Below, in pieces: positions 14,726 to 22,400 of a stretch of 45,939 nt of DNA. The translations under genes and the position numbers were made by a program. Source of the DNA: an uncultured Verrucomicrobiales bacterium (GTDB lineage: Bacteria > Verrucomicrobiota > Verrucomicrobiia > Verrucomicrobiales > Akkermansiaceae); contig CAJQKQ010000014.1 in assembly GCA_905478925.1 (NCBI GenBank), positions 1 to 45,939 of the forward strand, in the 5' to 3' direction. The notes under the pieces are model-generated. The model was not told where the DNA came from. It worked only from the letters and a program-made list of their open reading frames with translations, and ran no database searches. Each line of letters begins with the position of its first letter. Within the stretch, counting starts at the first letter, position 1.

Positions 14726-15172
14726 CTAGTCCCCATTCCCGGATTCGCAAATGATGCGCCTCTCCTCGCCGCTGAGTTCGCGGTAGCGGCGGGGGAATTT
14801 CTTCCAGCCGAAGCCCCAGCGCCATGGGGTTGGCAACCACGGGGTGCCTCCGATCCGGACTCCTGCGTAGACGAGATTCGCTGTCAGCGGTTTACCTTCA
14901 CTGCGGATGCCTTCACGGAGTTTTAGGTCGGCCTGTTTCCGTTCGTGGCGGGTGCCTCCCTGCCAATAGGTACGGTCATGGTCGAGACAATGCCGTTCCC
15001 AGAGATCCGGCACATCCGGCGTGCCTTCGGGGAAGCAGCTGCATCCGTCGGAAACGAATGGTGCGAGTTGAGGAGGGTTAGCGGGCTGGCAGCATGCCAC
15101 GAGGAAAACGGCCAGAATAGGAATAGAGAGTTTCGCGCAAAGCCGCAAAGGCGCAAAGGAAGAGGGCTTCAT
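14726..15172 (-). CDS. PLA2-like lipoprotein
   Basis: This protein is 148 residues from ATG 15172; a longer reading from 15235 has an atypical N-terminus. The signal peptide ends in a lipobox (VFLVACC). The mature part contains SDGCSCFPEGTP and RHCLDHDRTYWQGGTRHE. The CxxHDxxY pattern matches the catalytic His-Asp segment of secreted phospholipase A2-type enzymes. Phospholipase activity is inferred from this motif only. The signal-peptide coding region contains three CTTTGCGN octamers, and the gene lies between inverted repeat copies, which suggests acquisition as a cassette. Confidence 0.65.
   Translation of the reverse strand: MKPSSFAPLRLCAKLSIPILAVFLVACCQPANPPQLAPFVSDGCSCFPEGTPDVPDLWERHCLDHDRTYWQGGTRHERKQADLKLREGIRSEGKPLTANLVYAGVRIGGTPWLPTPWRWGFGWKKFPRRYRELSGEERRIICESGNGD
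15131..15172 (-). repeat. Right inverted copy with three CTTTGCGN octamers
   Basis: On the minus strand the sequence runs from the ATG at 15172 through CCCTCTTCC into three tandem octamers CTTTGCGC, CTTTGCGG and CTTTGCGC, then GAAA. The octamers encode FAPLRLCAK inside the signal peptide. I recall similar CTTTGCGN runs as dispersed sequences in unrelated bacterial genomes; a search is needed to confirm this. Confidence 0.6.
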
Positions 15173-15323
15173 CAGGAGAATAGTAATATGCACTGGAATA
15201 TCGATGCGAATGGTTTCTGTTATTTTCACGTCCAAGATCAGCCCTACCCCGACCTTTGCGCGAGCCTGTCTGAAATGCGTTGTTTACACACCGGCTCAGC
15301 GAGTGTTTGATTTCGCCAACACC

Positions 15324-16007
15324 ATGAACATCAGAACCCGTCTTCTCTCGCTACTTGCCGTTTCCAGCATGTCCCTGCTCGGGGCGGATCCGATGGAGCC
15401 CATCGATCCCGGGAAATTCGCGGAACCGGTGAAGGTTGCCTGCGTGGGCGACAGCATTACCCAAGGGGCCGGGGCGCAGGGAAACCCCTACCCGAAACAG
15501 CTTCAGGCTTTGTTAGGCGAAAAATGGAAGGTGGGAAACTTCGGAGTCAGCGGGCGGACTCTGATGGACAAGGGAGATCATCCCTATATGTCGGAGAAGG
15601 CTTACCAAAAAGCCCTCGCGATGCTGCCGGATGTGGTGATCATCATGCTCGGAACGAACGATACGAAGTCGCAGAACTGGAAGTTCAAGGATACCTTTTC
15701 CGCCGATTACACGAAACTCGTTGCCTCCTTCCAAGCGCTTGAAAGCAAGCCACGCGTCTATGTGTGCCGTCCCTGCCCGGTTCCCGGTAAAGGGAATTTC
15801 GGGATCACCGAGGCGGGTGTCCAGGAGCAGATCCCGCAGATTGACAAGCTCGCCAAGGGCATGGGTCTCGGAGTGATCGACATGCACGCGGCGCTGGAGG
15901 CGACTCCGGAGCTTCTCCCGGATCGAGTCCACCCGAATGCAGCCGGAGCGGGGAAAATGGCCGAGGCGGCATTCAGCGTGCTCACTGGCAAGAAGGCGGG
16001 GGAGTGA
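15324..16007 (+). CDS. SGNH/GDSL hydrolase, secreted
   Basis: This 227-residue protein from ATG 15324 has a signal peptide (MNIRTRLLSLLAVSSMSLLGA). All four SGNH blocks are visible: GDSIT (nucleophilic Ser), Gly in NFGVSGRT, Asn in MLGTNDTK, and DRVHPNAAG with the catalytic Asp and His. It probably deacylates a carbohydrate or ester in the periplasm or outside the cell. The reading frame extends upstream to 15204, but that part has no signal peptide and crosses an intergenic region. Confidence 0.88.
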   Translation: MNIRTRLLSLLAVSSMSLLGADPMEPIDPGKFAEPVKVACVGDSITQGAGAQGNPYPKQLQALLGEKWKVGNFGVSGRTLMDKGDHPYMSEKAYQKALAMLPDVVIIMLGTNDTKSQNWKFKDTFSADYTKLVASFQALESKPRVYVCRPCPVPGKGNFGITEAGVQEQIPQIDKLAKGMGLGVIDMHAALEATPELLPDRVHPNAAGAGKMAEAAFSVLTGKKAGE

Positions 16008-16009
16008 AT

Positions 16010-16052
16010 CACGGCAGGGACACTGTATTTCCTCCGGGATCTCACTGCCGTG
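16010..16052. terminator. Inverted repeat after the SGNH gene, possible terminator
   Basis: CACGGCAG (16010-16017) and CTGCCGTG (16045-16052) form an 8-bp stem with a 27-base loop right after the SGNH stop. There is no T-tract, so termination is uncertain. Confidence 0.4.
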
Positions 16053-16083
16053 TGGGTGAGGCGGACTGCTAGATTTTTAAAGT

Positions 16084-16148
16084 GGGCTGACCGAGCCGGA
16101 TCAGCCCTAGCGTGTGAGAAACACCGATAAAAATCACACCCTGGGTGT
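16084..16148. repeat. Two further inverted repeats in the 16008-16278 intergenic region
   Basis: GGGCTGA (16084-16090) pairs with TCAGCCC (16101-16107). ACACCC (16136-16141) pairs with GGGTGT (16143-16148), followed by TTT. The word GTGTGA recurs at about 16112, 16171 and 16200. The 271-bp region has no recognised gene and may hold regulatory sites for the membrane protein gene. Confidence 0.35.
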
Positions 16149-16278
16149 TTTCAGAGGAGCCAGTTGTGGAGTGTGATTGTGAGAGAGTGGGTGAACGGAG
16201 TGTGAAATTCAAATGGCTGGATTCATTTCTCTGGGAATTCCACCTTGGAGTGGAGCCGGGATTCTGGAGAATGAGGCA

Positions 16279-16563
16279 ATGAGAGGGACGGGCAGCGATT
16301 GGGAAAGCAGCAAGGGGATTGCGAAAGCGATCCTGTATGACAGGGGGATGCGCCGCAAGTGGCTGGGTAGGTGGCTGATGGTTACGATTGGCTGGATGGC
16401 GGTGGGGCTGTGGGTGATCGACGGATGGCTGGGTGACCAGGCGTGGAGGTTTCTCGTTTGGTGGGGAGTCTGTGCGGTGCTAGCTTGCGTGCTGATGATT
16501 TTCGCGCTCTACGATGCGCTGGCGGTGATGAGGGAAGAGCGGAGTGGAAGAGGAGGGGGGTGA
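16279..16563 (+). CDS. Small two-helix membrane protein of unknown function
   Basis: The protein is 94 residues from ATG 16279, chosen because GGAG and GAGG lie just upstream; a start at 16213 adds 22 residues. Two hydrophobic segments (WLMVTIGWMAVGLWVIDGWL and FLVWWGVCAVLACVLMIFAL) form a hairpin, with charged ends and a Gly-rich C-terminus. No family is recognised. It lies 117 bp before the GH13 gene. Confidence 0.65.
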   Translation: MRGTGSDWESSKGIAKAILYDRGMRRKWLGRWLMVTIGWMAVGLWVIDGWLGDQAWRFLVWWGVCAVLACVLMIFALYDALAVMREERSGRGGG

Positions 16564-16680
16564 GAGAGGTAGGGGCTGAGGAGAATTTAATCTTTCCCCC
16601 CGCTGACCCACTCCTCTTCCAAGCAGTCCTTCGAAAATGTGTATTGGCAAGCAGTGTGGATGGCGGCGAGTATGGGCGTG

Positions 16681-18486
16681 ATGAATGATCCGAAGTCGGC
16701 GCAAAGGCCGGTGATTTACCAACTGCTGGTGCGTACCTTCGGGAATACCGAGACGGCGCGCAAGCCGGGCGGGACGCTGGCGGAGAACGGTTGTGGCAAA
16801 TTTTGCGAGATCAATGGGGCGGCGTTGGATTCGATTCGGGAGATGGGTTTCAACCACATCTGGCTGACCGGGGTGATCGAGCAGGCGAGCGGGACGGATT
16901 ATCCAGGCAGGCCTGCGGATCCGCCGGACATTCTTAAAGGCAAGGCTGGTAGCCCGTATGCGGTGCGGGATTACTTCGATGTGTGCCCGGATTACGCGGT
17001 GGACCCGGAGAACCGGATTGCGGAGTTCCGGGGGCTGCTGGCGCGCTGTCGGCAGCACGGCTTCCGGGTGATCATCGATTTCGTGCCGAACCATGTGGCG
17101 CGGAGTTACAACTCGGATGTGCGCCCGGAATTTTCCTTCGGCGAGGGCGACAAGCGGGATGCATTCTTCGACCGCGACAACCATTTCTACTATCTTGGTG
17201 AGAACGATCGGGGAGGTGAGGCGCCGCTCAAACTACCGACCTCTGACATGCCCGGATGCACGGGACTGTTCGAGCCGGAAACGGATTTCGGCAGGGTGAC
17301 GGGAAACAACGCGATCACCTGGTCGCCCTCAATCCAGGATTGGTATGAGACGGTGAAGTTGAATTACGGCCACGATTTCACGAAAGGCCGGACGACCCAG
17401 TATCTACCCGGCTCGGATGAACCGATGCGAAATGTGCCACGCACTTGGCAGACAATGGATGAGATTATCGGTTATTGGCAGGGGATGGGCGTGGATGGCT
17501 TCCGGGTGGACATGGCGCACATGGTGCCGATGGAGTTCTGGAGTTGGGTGGTGAAACGGGCGCGGAGCCGGGATGCGGATGTTTTTTTTATGGCGGAGGC
17601 ATATGACGGAGATCCGGCGAAGCTGACCGATGCGGATGTGTTGGACGAGCTTCTGAAAGCCGGTTTCGACGCTGCCTACGAGCACCCGAGTTACAAGATC
17701 TTGCAAGGCATCCACGAGCAGGGAAAATGGGCGAACGACATCGATGGCGAGACGTTTGGCGGAGAGCATTTCCATCGCTGTATCCGTTACCTTGAGAATC
17801 ACGACGAGGTGCGCATCGCGAACCCGCGGCATTGGGGTGGGGCGGGGATGGGTGCCGGAAAGCCGGCGGCGGCGGTGATGTTCGGTATGAGCCAGGCGGC
17901 GATCATGCTCTACTCCGGGCAGGAGGTTGGCGAACCGGCGATGGGCGAAGAGGGATTCAGCGGAGATGACGGGCGGACTTCGATCTTCGATTACACATCC
18001 ATGCCGGAGTTTAAGAAATGGGTGAACGGCGGGAAATACGATGGGGCGGGACTTTCTCCAGAGCAGCAGTCGCTGCGGGAATTCTATGGAGAGCTGATCG
18101 CGGTGCTCAAGGAGCCGGCGTTTGAGAAAGGTGAATTCTACGGGCTGAACCACGCGAACAAGGAGAACCTTGCCTTCGGGCGGATCGGCGACGAGACGGT
18201 TTCCGGGCACTGGCTGTATGCGTTTCTGCGGTATGACGGGAAATCTGGGCAGGCGTTTCTCTGCGTGGCGAATTTCCACGCGAAGGAGGGGCTGACAGAT
18301 GTGAAGGTGATCATTCCGGATGATGCCCTGCAATTCATTGGGAAAGATTCCGCGAAGTCGTTGTCCTTTATGTGTAGGCTGGGAGATGACGCAGTGCTGA
18401 AGGCTGAAACAGCGGTGTTGCCGGTTGCGGGGCTTTCCATCGGCGATCTGCCGCCGTTCGGGGCGCGCTATTACGAGTTGAAATGA
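16681..18486 (+). CDS. GH13 alpha-amylase family glycoside hydrolase
   Basis: This 601-residue protein from ATG 16681 has the GH13 (beta/alpha)8 barrel; GTG 16639 and other ATGs upstream are possible. Conserved regions are DFVPNH (region I), GFRVDMAHM with the nucleophile Asp (II), FFMAEAYD with the acid/base Glu (III) and YLENHDE with the transition-state Asp (IV). A beta domain (FLCVANFHAKEG) closes the protein. There is no signal peptide, so it should act on cytoplasmic alpha-glucans or oligosaccharides. A CGKF-containing insert near residue 45 resembles a subgroup in Bacteroidetes and Verrucomicrobia. The kdsD gene follows after 27 bp. Confidence 0.9.
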   Translation: MNDPKSAQRPVIYQLLVRTFGNTETARKPGGTLAENGCGKFCEINGAALDSIREMGFNHIWLTGVIEQASGTDYPGRPADPPDILKGKAGSPYAVRDYFDVCPDYAVDPENRIAEFRGLLARCRQHGFRVIIDFVPNHVARSYNSDVRPEFSFGEGDKRDAFFDRDNHFYYLGENDRGGEAPLKLPTSDMPGCTGLFEPETDFGRVTGNNAITWSPSIQDWYETVKLNYGHDFTKGRTTQYLPGSDEPMRNVPRTWQTMDEIIGYWQGMGVDGFRVDMAHMVPMEFWSWVVKRARSRDADVFFMAEAYDGDPAKLTDADVLDELLKAGFDAAYEHPSYKILQGIHEQGKWANDIDGETFGGEHFHRCIRYLENHDEVRIANPRHWGGAGMGAGKPAAAVMFGMSQAAIMLYSGQEVGEPAMGEEGFSGDDGRTSIFDYTSMPEFKKWVNGGKYDGAGLSPEQQSLREFYGELIAVLKEPAFEKGEFYGLNHANKENLAFGRIGDETVSGHWLYAFLRYDGKSGQAFLCVANFHAKEGLTDVKVIIPDDALQFIGKDSAKSLSFMCRLGDDAVLKAETAVLPVAGLSIGDLPPFGARYYELK

Positions 18487-18513
18487 ATCCCGGCGCGGGT
18501 TGAACTGGCGGCC

Positions 18514-19485
18514 ATGGATTTCGAAGCGAAAGCGCGGGCAGTCATCGGGATGGAGGCGGAGAGCTTGCGTGAAATGGCTTCACGTATTGGCTCGGGTTTC
18601 GGCGAAGCCGTGCGCCTGATTCAGGCGTCCCTAGAGGCGAGGGGCAAGGTGGTCATCGTCGGGGTGGGGAAATCCGGGAACGTCGGCCACAAGATCGCCG
18701 CGACACTGAACTCCACCGGAGCGACCTCCGTGGTGCTCAATTCGCAGAACGCCCTGCACGGCGATCTCGGTCTGCTTTCGGATGGCGACATTATCCTCGC
18801 GCTCTCCTATTCCGGCGAGACGGACGAGTTGCTGGGATTGCTGCCGTTTCTCCGTAGCTTCGATGTGAAAGTGATCGCTCTCTGCGGGAAGGCGGATTCA
18901 TCGCTTTCACGCTCCGCTGATGTGTCACTCGATACCTCGGTGGCTCGGGAGGCGTGCCCGATGAATCTCGCCCCGACCTCATCTTCGACGGCGATGATGG
19001 TGATGGGCGATGCGCTTGCGATGGTGCTTCTGGAGTCGCGCGGATTTTCAGAGAACGACTTCGCCCGCTACCATCCCGGTGGTTCGCTGGGGCGGGCGCT
19101 GCTGCTGAAAGTCGGCGACGTGATGCGCCGCGAGGAGAAGATGCCGACCGTCCACGTATCCGCACGGGTTGTCGATGCCGTCGCCGAGATGAATCGAAGT
19201 CGAGCGGGTGCCTGCCTGATTCTCGATGAGGGCGGGATGCTCACCGGTATTTTCACCCATGGGGATTTCGCGCGCGGCTATGAGAAGGATGCTGGTCTCG
19301 GTACGCTGCCGGTAGCCGATCTGATGACTCGGAACCCGATTTCGCTGACTGAGAATTCGCTCGCGGTGGAGGCGGTGAAGAAGGTCGGCGAGAAGTGCAT
19401 CGATGACATCGTGGTGGTCAACGCCGAGGGCAAACCGGTCGGCCTGATCGACGCCCAGGATCTCGCCCGACTGAAACTTGTCTGA
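18514..19485 (+). CDS. kdsD: Arabinose-5-phosphate isomerase (KpsF/GutQ family)
   Basis: This 323-residue enzyme interconverts ribulose-5-phosphate and arabinose-5-phosphate, the first step toward Kdo for lipopolysaccharide. A SIS domain covers residues 40-175 (VGVGKSGNVGHKIAATLNSTG, LSYSGETDELLGLLP, NLAPTSSSTAMMVMGDALA). Two CBS domains follow: VGDVMRREEKMPTV and VADLMTRNPISLTEN. YHPGGSLGR is typical of the family. It abuts the next gene with no gap, so they are probably cotranscribed. Confidence 0.94.
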   Translation: MDFEAKARAVIGMEAESLREMASRIGSGFGEAVRLIQASLEARGKVVIVGVGKSGNVGHKIAATLNSTGATSVVLNSQNALHGDLGLLSDGDIILALSYSGETDELLGLLPFLRSFDVKVIALCGKADSSLSRSADVSLDTSVAREACPMNLAPTSSSTAMMVMGDALAMVLLESRGFSENDFARYHPGGSLGRALLLKVGDVMRREEKMPTVHVSARVVDAVAEMNRSRAGACLILDEGGMLTGIFTHGDFARGYEKDAGLGTLPVADLMTRNPISLTENSLAVEAVKKVGEKCIDDIVVVNAEGKPVGLIDAQDLARLKLV

Positions 19486-20646
19486 ATGGAAGAGATCGAC
19501 ATTGCCGTTATTGGTGGAGGACCGGCGGGTCTCAGGGCGGCGGAAGTCGCCGCAGGGATGGGGCGATCGGTGACGATTTTCGATGGCAAGCCCTCGGTCG
19601 GTAGAAAATTTCTCGTTGCCGGGAAAGGGGGGCTCAACCTCACTCATGACGGATCGTTGGAAACGTTCGTTTCAAACTATCATGGAGGCCGGTCTTGGTC
19701 ATATTTGATAAGGGATTTCGACAACAGCGCACTGCGTGATTGGTGTCATGAGCTCGGATTGGAAACCTTCCAGGCATCCAGTGGTCGGGTTTATCCGAAG
19801 GCGCTAAAAGGTGCGCCAGTGCTACGGGCGTGGCTGGCGCGATTGCGCGAACTGGGTGTGAATATCTGTCCTCGCCATCTTTGGGCGGAGCTTCTTCCCG
19901 GGAAGATTCTGCGTTTTGAAAACGGCGCGGAATTCCGCGCGAAAGCAGTCATTTTCGCACTCGGTGGCGGCTCATGGCCGAAGACTGGTTCCGACGGTGG
20001 GTGGGTCGAGAAATTTCAGAGGATGGGAATAACCTGCAAGCCGCTGGTTGCATCGAACTGTGGCTGGGAGTGTAATTGGGGGGCAGAAGTCCTCGCTGCG
20101 GCGGAAGGGATGCCGATCAAGAATATCGTGGTGAAGGCCGGGAAAACGACCGTTTCTGGTGAGCTTCTTGTCACGCGCTACGGATTGGAAGGTGGTTCGA
20201 TCTACGCGCTTGGCAGGGAACTTAGGGAGATGGAAGCGCCGGTTATCCACATCGATTTCAAGCCCACATTTTCCTGTGAACAACTTGTGGACAAGCTTGG
20301 TGAGGTGTCCGGGGACATGATCAAGGCGGCAATCCGCCGTTGGAAGCTCAGCGCGGCCGCAGCCGCGATCCTTGCCGATAGGAAAGCCGCCACTCCTGCT
20401 GAATTGGCGGGCTTGGCGAAATCCTGTGGGATTCCCTTGAATCAGCCGCGCCCCATCGAAGAGGCGATCTCCTCCGCGGGTGGCGTCTTGTGGGAGGAGC
20501 TCGATGAGGATCTAATGCTCAGGAAGCTCCCCGGCGTGTTTGTCTGCGGAGAAATGGTGGACTGGGACGCACCGACCGGTGGTTATCTGCTTCAGGCGGC
20601 GTTCGCGACCGGCACGCGGGCGGGACGGGCGGCTTCAGGATCGTAA
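19486..20646 (+). CDS. HI0933/YhiN-type NAD(P)/FAD-dependent flavoprotein
   Basis: This 386-residue flavoprotein has an N-terminal FAD-binding Rossmann motif (AVIGGGPAGLRAAEVAA), the family signature GRKFLVAGKGGLNLTHD, a central GGGSWPKTGSDG and a C-terminal GEMVDWDAPTGGYLLQAAFATG. It resembles the PP_4765 branch of the YhiN family. The reaction is unknown. It starts one base after the kdsD stop. Confidence 0.88.
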   Translation: MEEIDIAVIGGGPAGLRAAEVAAGMGRSVTIFDGKPSVGRKFLVAGKGGLNLTHDGSLETFVSNYHGGRSWSYLIRDFDNSALRDWCHELGLETFQASSGRVYPKALKGAPVLRAWLARLRELGVNICPRHLWAELLPGKILRFENGAEFRAKAVIFALGGGSWPKTGSDGGWVEKFQRMGITCKPLVASNCGWECNWGAEVLAAAEGMPIKNIVVKAGKTTVSGELLVTRYGLEGGSIYALGRELREMEAPVIHIDFKPTFSCEQLVDKLGEVSGDMIKAAIRRWKLSAAAAAILADRKAATPAELAGLAKSCGIPLNQPRPIEEAISSAGGVLWEELDEDLMLRKLPGVFVCGEMVDWDAPTGGYLLQAAFATGTRAGRAASGS

Positions 20647-20685
20647 TGAAGCAAAGAGAAATCGTCACCTTCGAAGCCGAACGCG

Positions 20686-20756
20686 GGAACGCACGACTCC
20701 AGTCGCGCAAGCTGCCGCTCCAAAGAAGTGACTGCGCGACTGGAGTCGTGCGTTCC
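20686..20756. repeat. REPIN-like perfect inverted repeat (23-bp arms)
   Basis: Arms at 20686-20708 and 20734-20756 are perfect reverse complements around a 25-base spacer. Each arm holds a smaller palindrome (CGACTCCAGTCG on the left). Two inverted palindromic units with a short spacer match the REPIN layout. It lies between convergent genes and would form a strong hairpin on either transcript, so it may also act as a terminator. No RAYT transposase gene is present here. Confidence 0.75.
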
Positions 20757-20795
20757 TTGTTCGACCAGTTCCTACAACCTGCCTTGTGGGGCGGC

Positions 20796-22259
20796 TCAGG
20801 TCAGGGCTTGCTGGAACGCCGCAATGATCGTCTCTGCCGGCTCCAGTCCGACGGAGATGCGGATGAGGTTTTTCGGGACGCCGCAGTCCTCGGTCCAGGC
20901 CAGTTCCTGATAGTGGGCGAGCAGGGTGTAGGGGCAGACCAGTGTGAATGGGGTGCCGAAGGACGGGCCTTTGGAAAGCTTTAGGGAATCGTAGACCTTG
21001 GGTGCTTTCTTCGGATTGGTGAGGGCGATGGAGATCAGGCCGCCATGGCCGCCGTTTTTCCGCATCACAGATTCGTATTGTTCTGTGTGAGTGACCGAGG
21101 GGTGCCAGACGTTTTTGACAGCAGGGTGGTTTTTGAGAAAATCGACGAGCGCAAGGGCGTTGGAGTTGGTCGTGGTATTGCGTTTCGCGTAGCCCTTGAG
21201 GTTGGAAAGGAGGACTTCGGCATCGGCGATGTAGAGTGGCGCGCATTCGGCGGCATCGGCCGAGATGGATTCCGTGAGAGCCTCGGCGAGAGGTGAATCG
21301 GCGGAAATAGATGCGGCACCGGCCATGACATCGCCGGCCCCGGAGACCCATTTCGTGAGGGAAGAGGTGAGGATATCTGCGAACGGGAGGACGTCTACGT
21401 TGAGCGGACCGGTAGCGGAATCGTCGAGGACAAGTGGGGTTTGTGAGAAGCGGCAGGCTTCGGAGACTCGTTTCAGATCGATTGTGCGGAGCAGGGGGTT
21501 GGAGGGGATCTCGGCGAAGACGCCGGCGAATTCCCCGGCACGGATGCGCTGGAGGGCTTCGTCGAAGGATTCACCCTCGGCCTCGTTGAGGTATACGACA
21601 CCACTGCCAAAGCGTTCCTGGATTTTCAGGGAATCGACATATGGGAACTCAAGCTGGAGGGTTTTCTTGCCCTCGCGCAGGCCGGGGAGGGCGCGGAGGG
21701 CGGCGAGGGCGGCGGAGATACCGCTGGAAAAGATGAAGGTTTTTTCTTCCTCGCCGCCGTTGAGCTTTGCGATTGCGCGGGAGAGTAGGTGGGATTTCGA
21801 ACCTTCGCGGAGGCTTCCATCAAGATAGTCCTGTGCCTGCCGGGAGGAGACGCCTTCGCCGGAAAAGCGCCAATATTGGTCGGCGAGGGTTTTGGCTTTC
21901 GATGGAAAAATCAGTGCCTGGAAGCCGTTGTAGGAAGTGCTGCGGATGGCTGTTTCCGCAAGTCTCTCCAGCCAGCGGTGGGCGCGTTGTGCGGAGAGCC
22001 GGGTCGGCAGGATGAGAACGTTCTCGCCGTCCGAAGCGAGTTCGGCGCGTGCGTTTTCTATGAGCCGTTCGACGGTGGGGTGCTTAAAAAAACGCGGATA
22101 GCCGGTCCGCAGCCTGCGGATAACCTTTTCACGCCCCTCCTCATACCCGACCACTGCATCCCAGGTCGGGAGACAGACGGAGCAGGCATGTGTGGAATCC
22201 GGCAGTGGAACGCCGAGATCCTCCTCTTGCCAGGCGGGGTTTGCCAGAAGATCGCGCAC
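20796..22259 (-). CDS. Cys/Met-metabolism PLP enzyme, fungal-type cystathionine gamma-synthase-like
   Basis: This 487-residue protein has a Cys/Met metabolism PLP fold in its C-terminal two thirds: FSSGISAALAALRAL, LVLDDSATGPLNVDVLPFADI and SSLTKWVSGAGDVMAG with the PLP lysine. The N-terminal extension of about 150 residues (DSTHACSVCLPTWDAVVGYEEG, GYPRFFKHPTVERL) resembles that of yeast-type cystathionine gamma-synthases (STR2) rather than E. coli MetB. The likely reaction joins an activated homoserine to cysteine or sulfide. It is convergent with the flavoprotein gene and divergent from nrnA. Confidence 0.82.
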   Translation of the reverse strand: MRDLLANPAWQEEDLGVPLPDSTHACSVCLPTWDAVVGYEEGREKVIRRLRTGYPRFFKHPTVERLIENARAELASDGENVLILPTRLSAQRAHRWLERLAETAIRSTSYNGFQALIFPSKAKTLADQYWRFSGEGVSSRQAQDYLDGSLREGSKSHLLSRAIAKLNGGEEEKTFIFSSGISAALAALRALPGLREGKKTLQLEFPYVDSLKIQERFGSGVVYLNEAEGESFDEALQRIRAGEFAGVFAEIPSNPLLRTIDLKRVSEACRFSQTPLVLDDSATGPLNVDVLPFADILTSSLTKWVSGAGDVMAGAASISADSPLAEALTESISADAAECAPLYIADAEVLLSNLKGYAKRNTTTNSNALALVDFLKNHPAVKNVWHPSVTHTEQYESVMRKNGGHGGLISIALTNPKKAPKVYDSLKLSKGPSFGTPFTLVCPYTLLAHYQELAWTEDCGVPKNLIRISVGLEPAETIIAAFQQALT

Positions 22260-22400
22260 GAACGCTAGATGAACCGCCAGCGGGATTTGAGCAAGCCTCT
22301 TTATGGACTAGCCGCTGTTACGGCGGAGCGGGAGTCGGGTCGCTTTGTCCTTGCGTCGCAGAGGTAGCCGGGGAGAATCCGCGCCCCGGATGCCGGGACG

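Noticed and set aside
16112..16205. Possible CRP-type site made of TGTGA and TCACA words
   Set aside because: The words are not spaced by the six bases of a CRP site and recur mostly in direct orientation.
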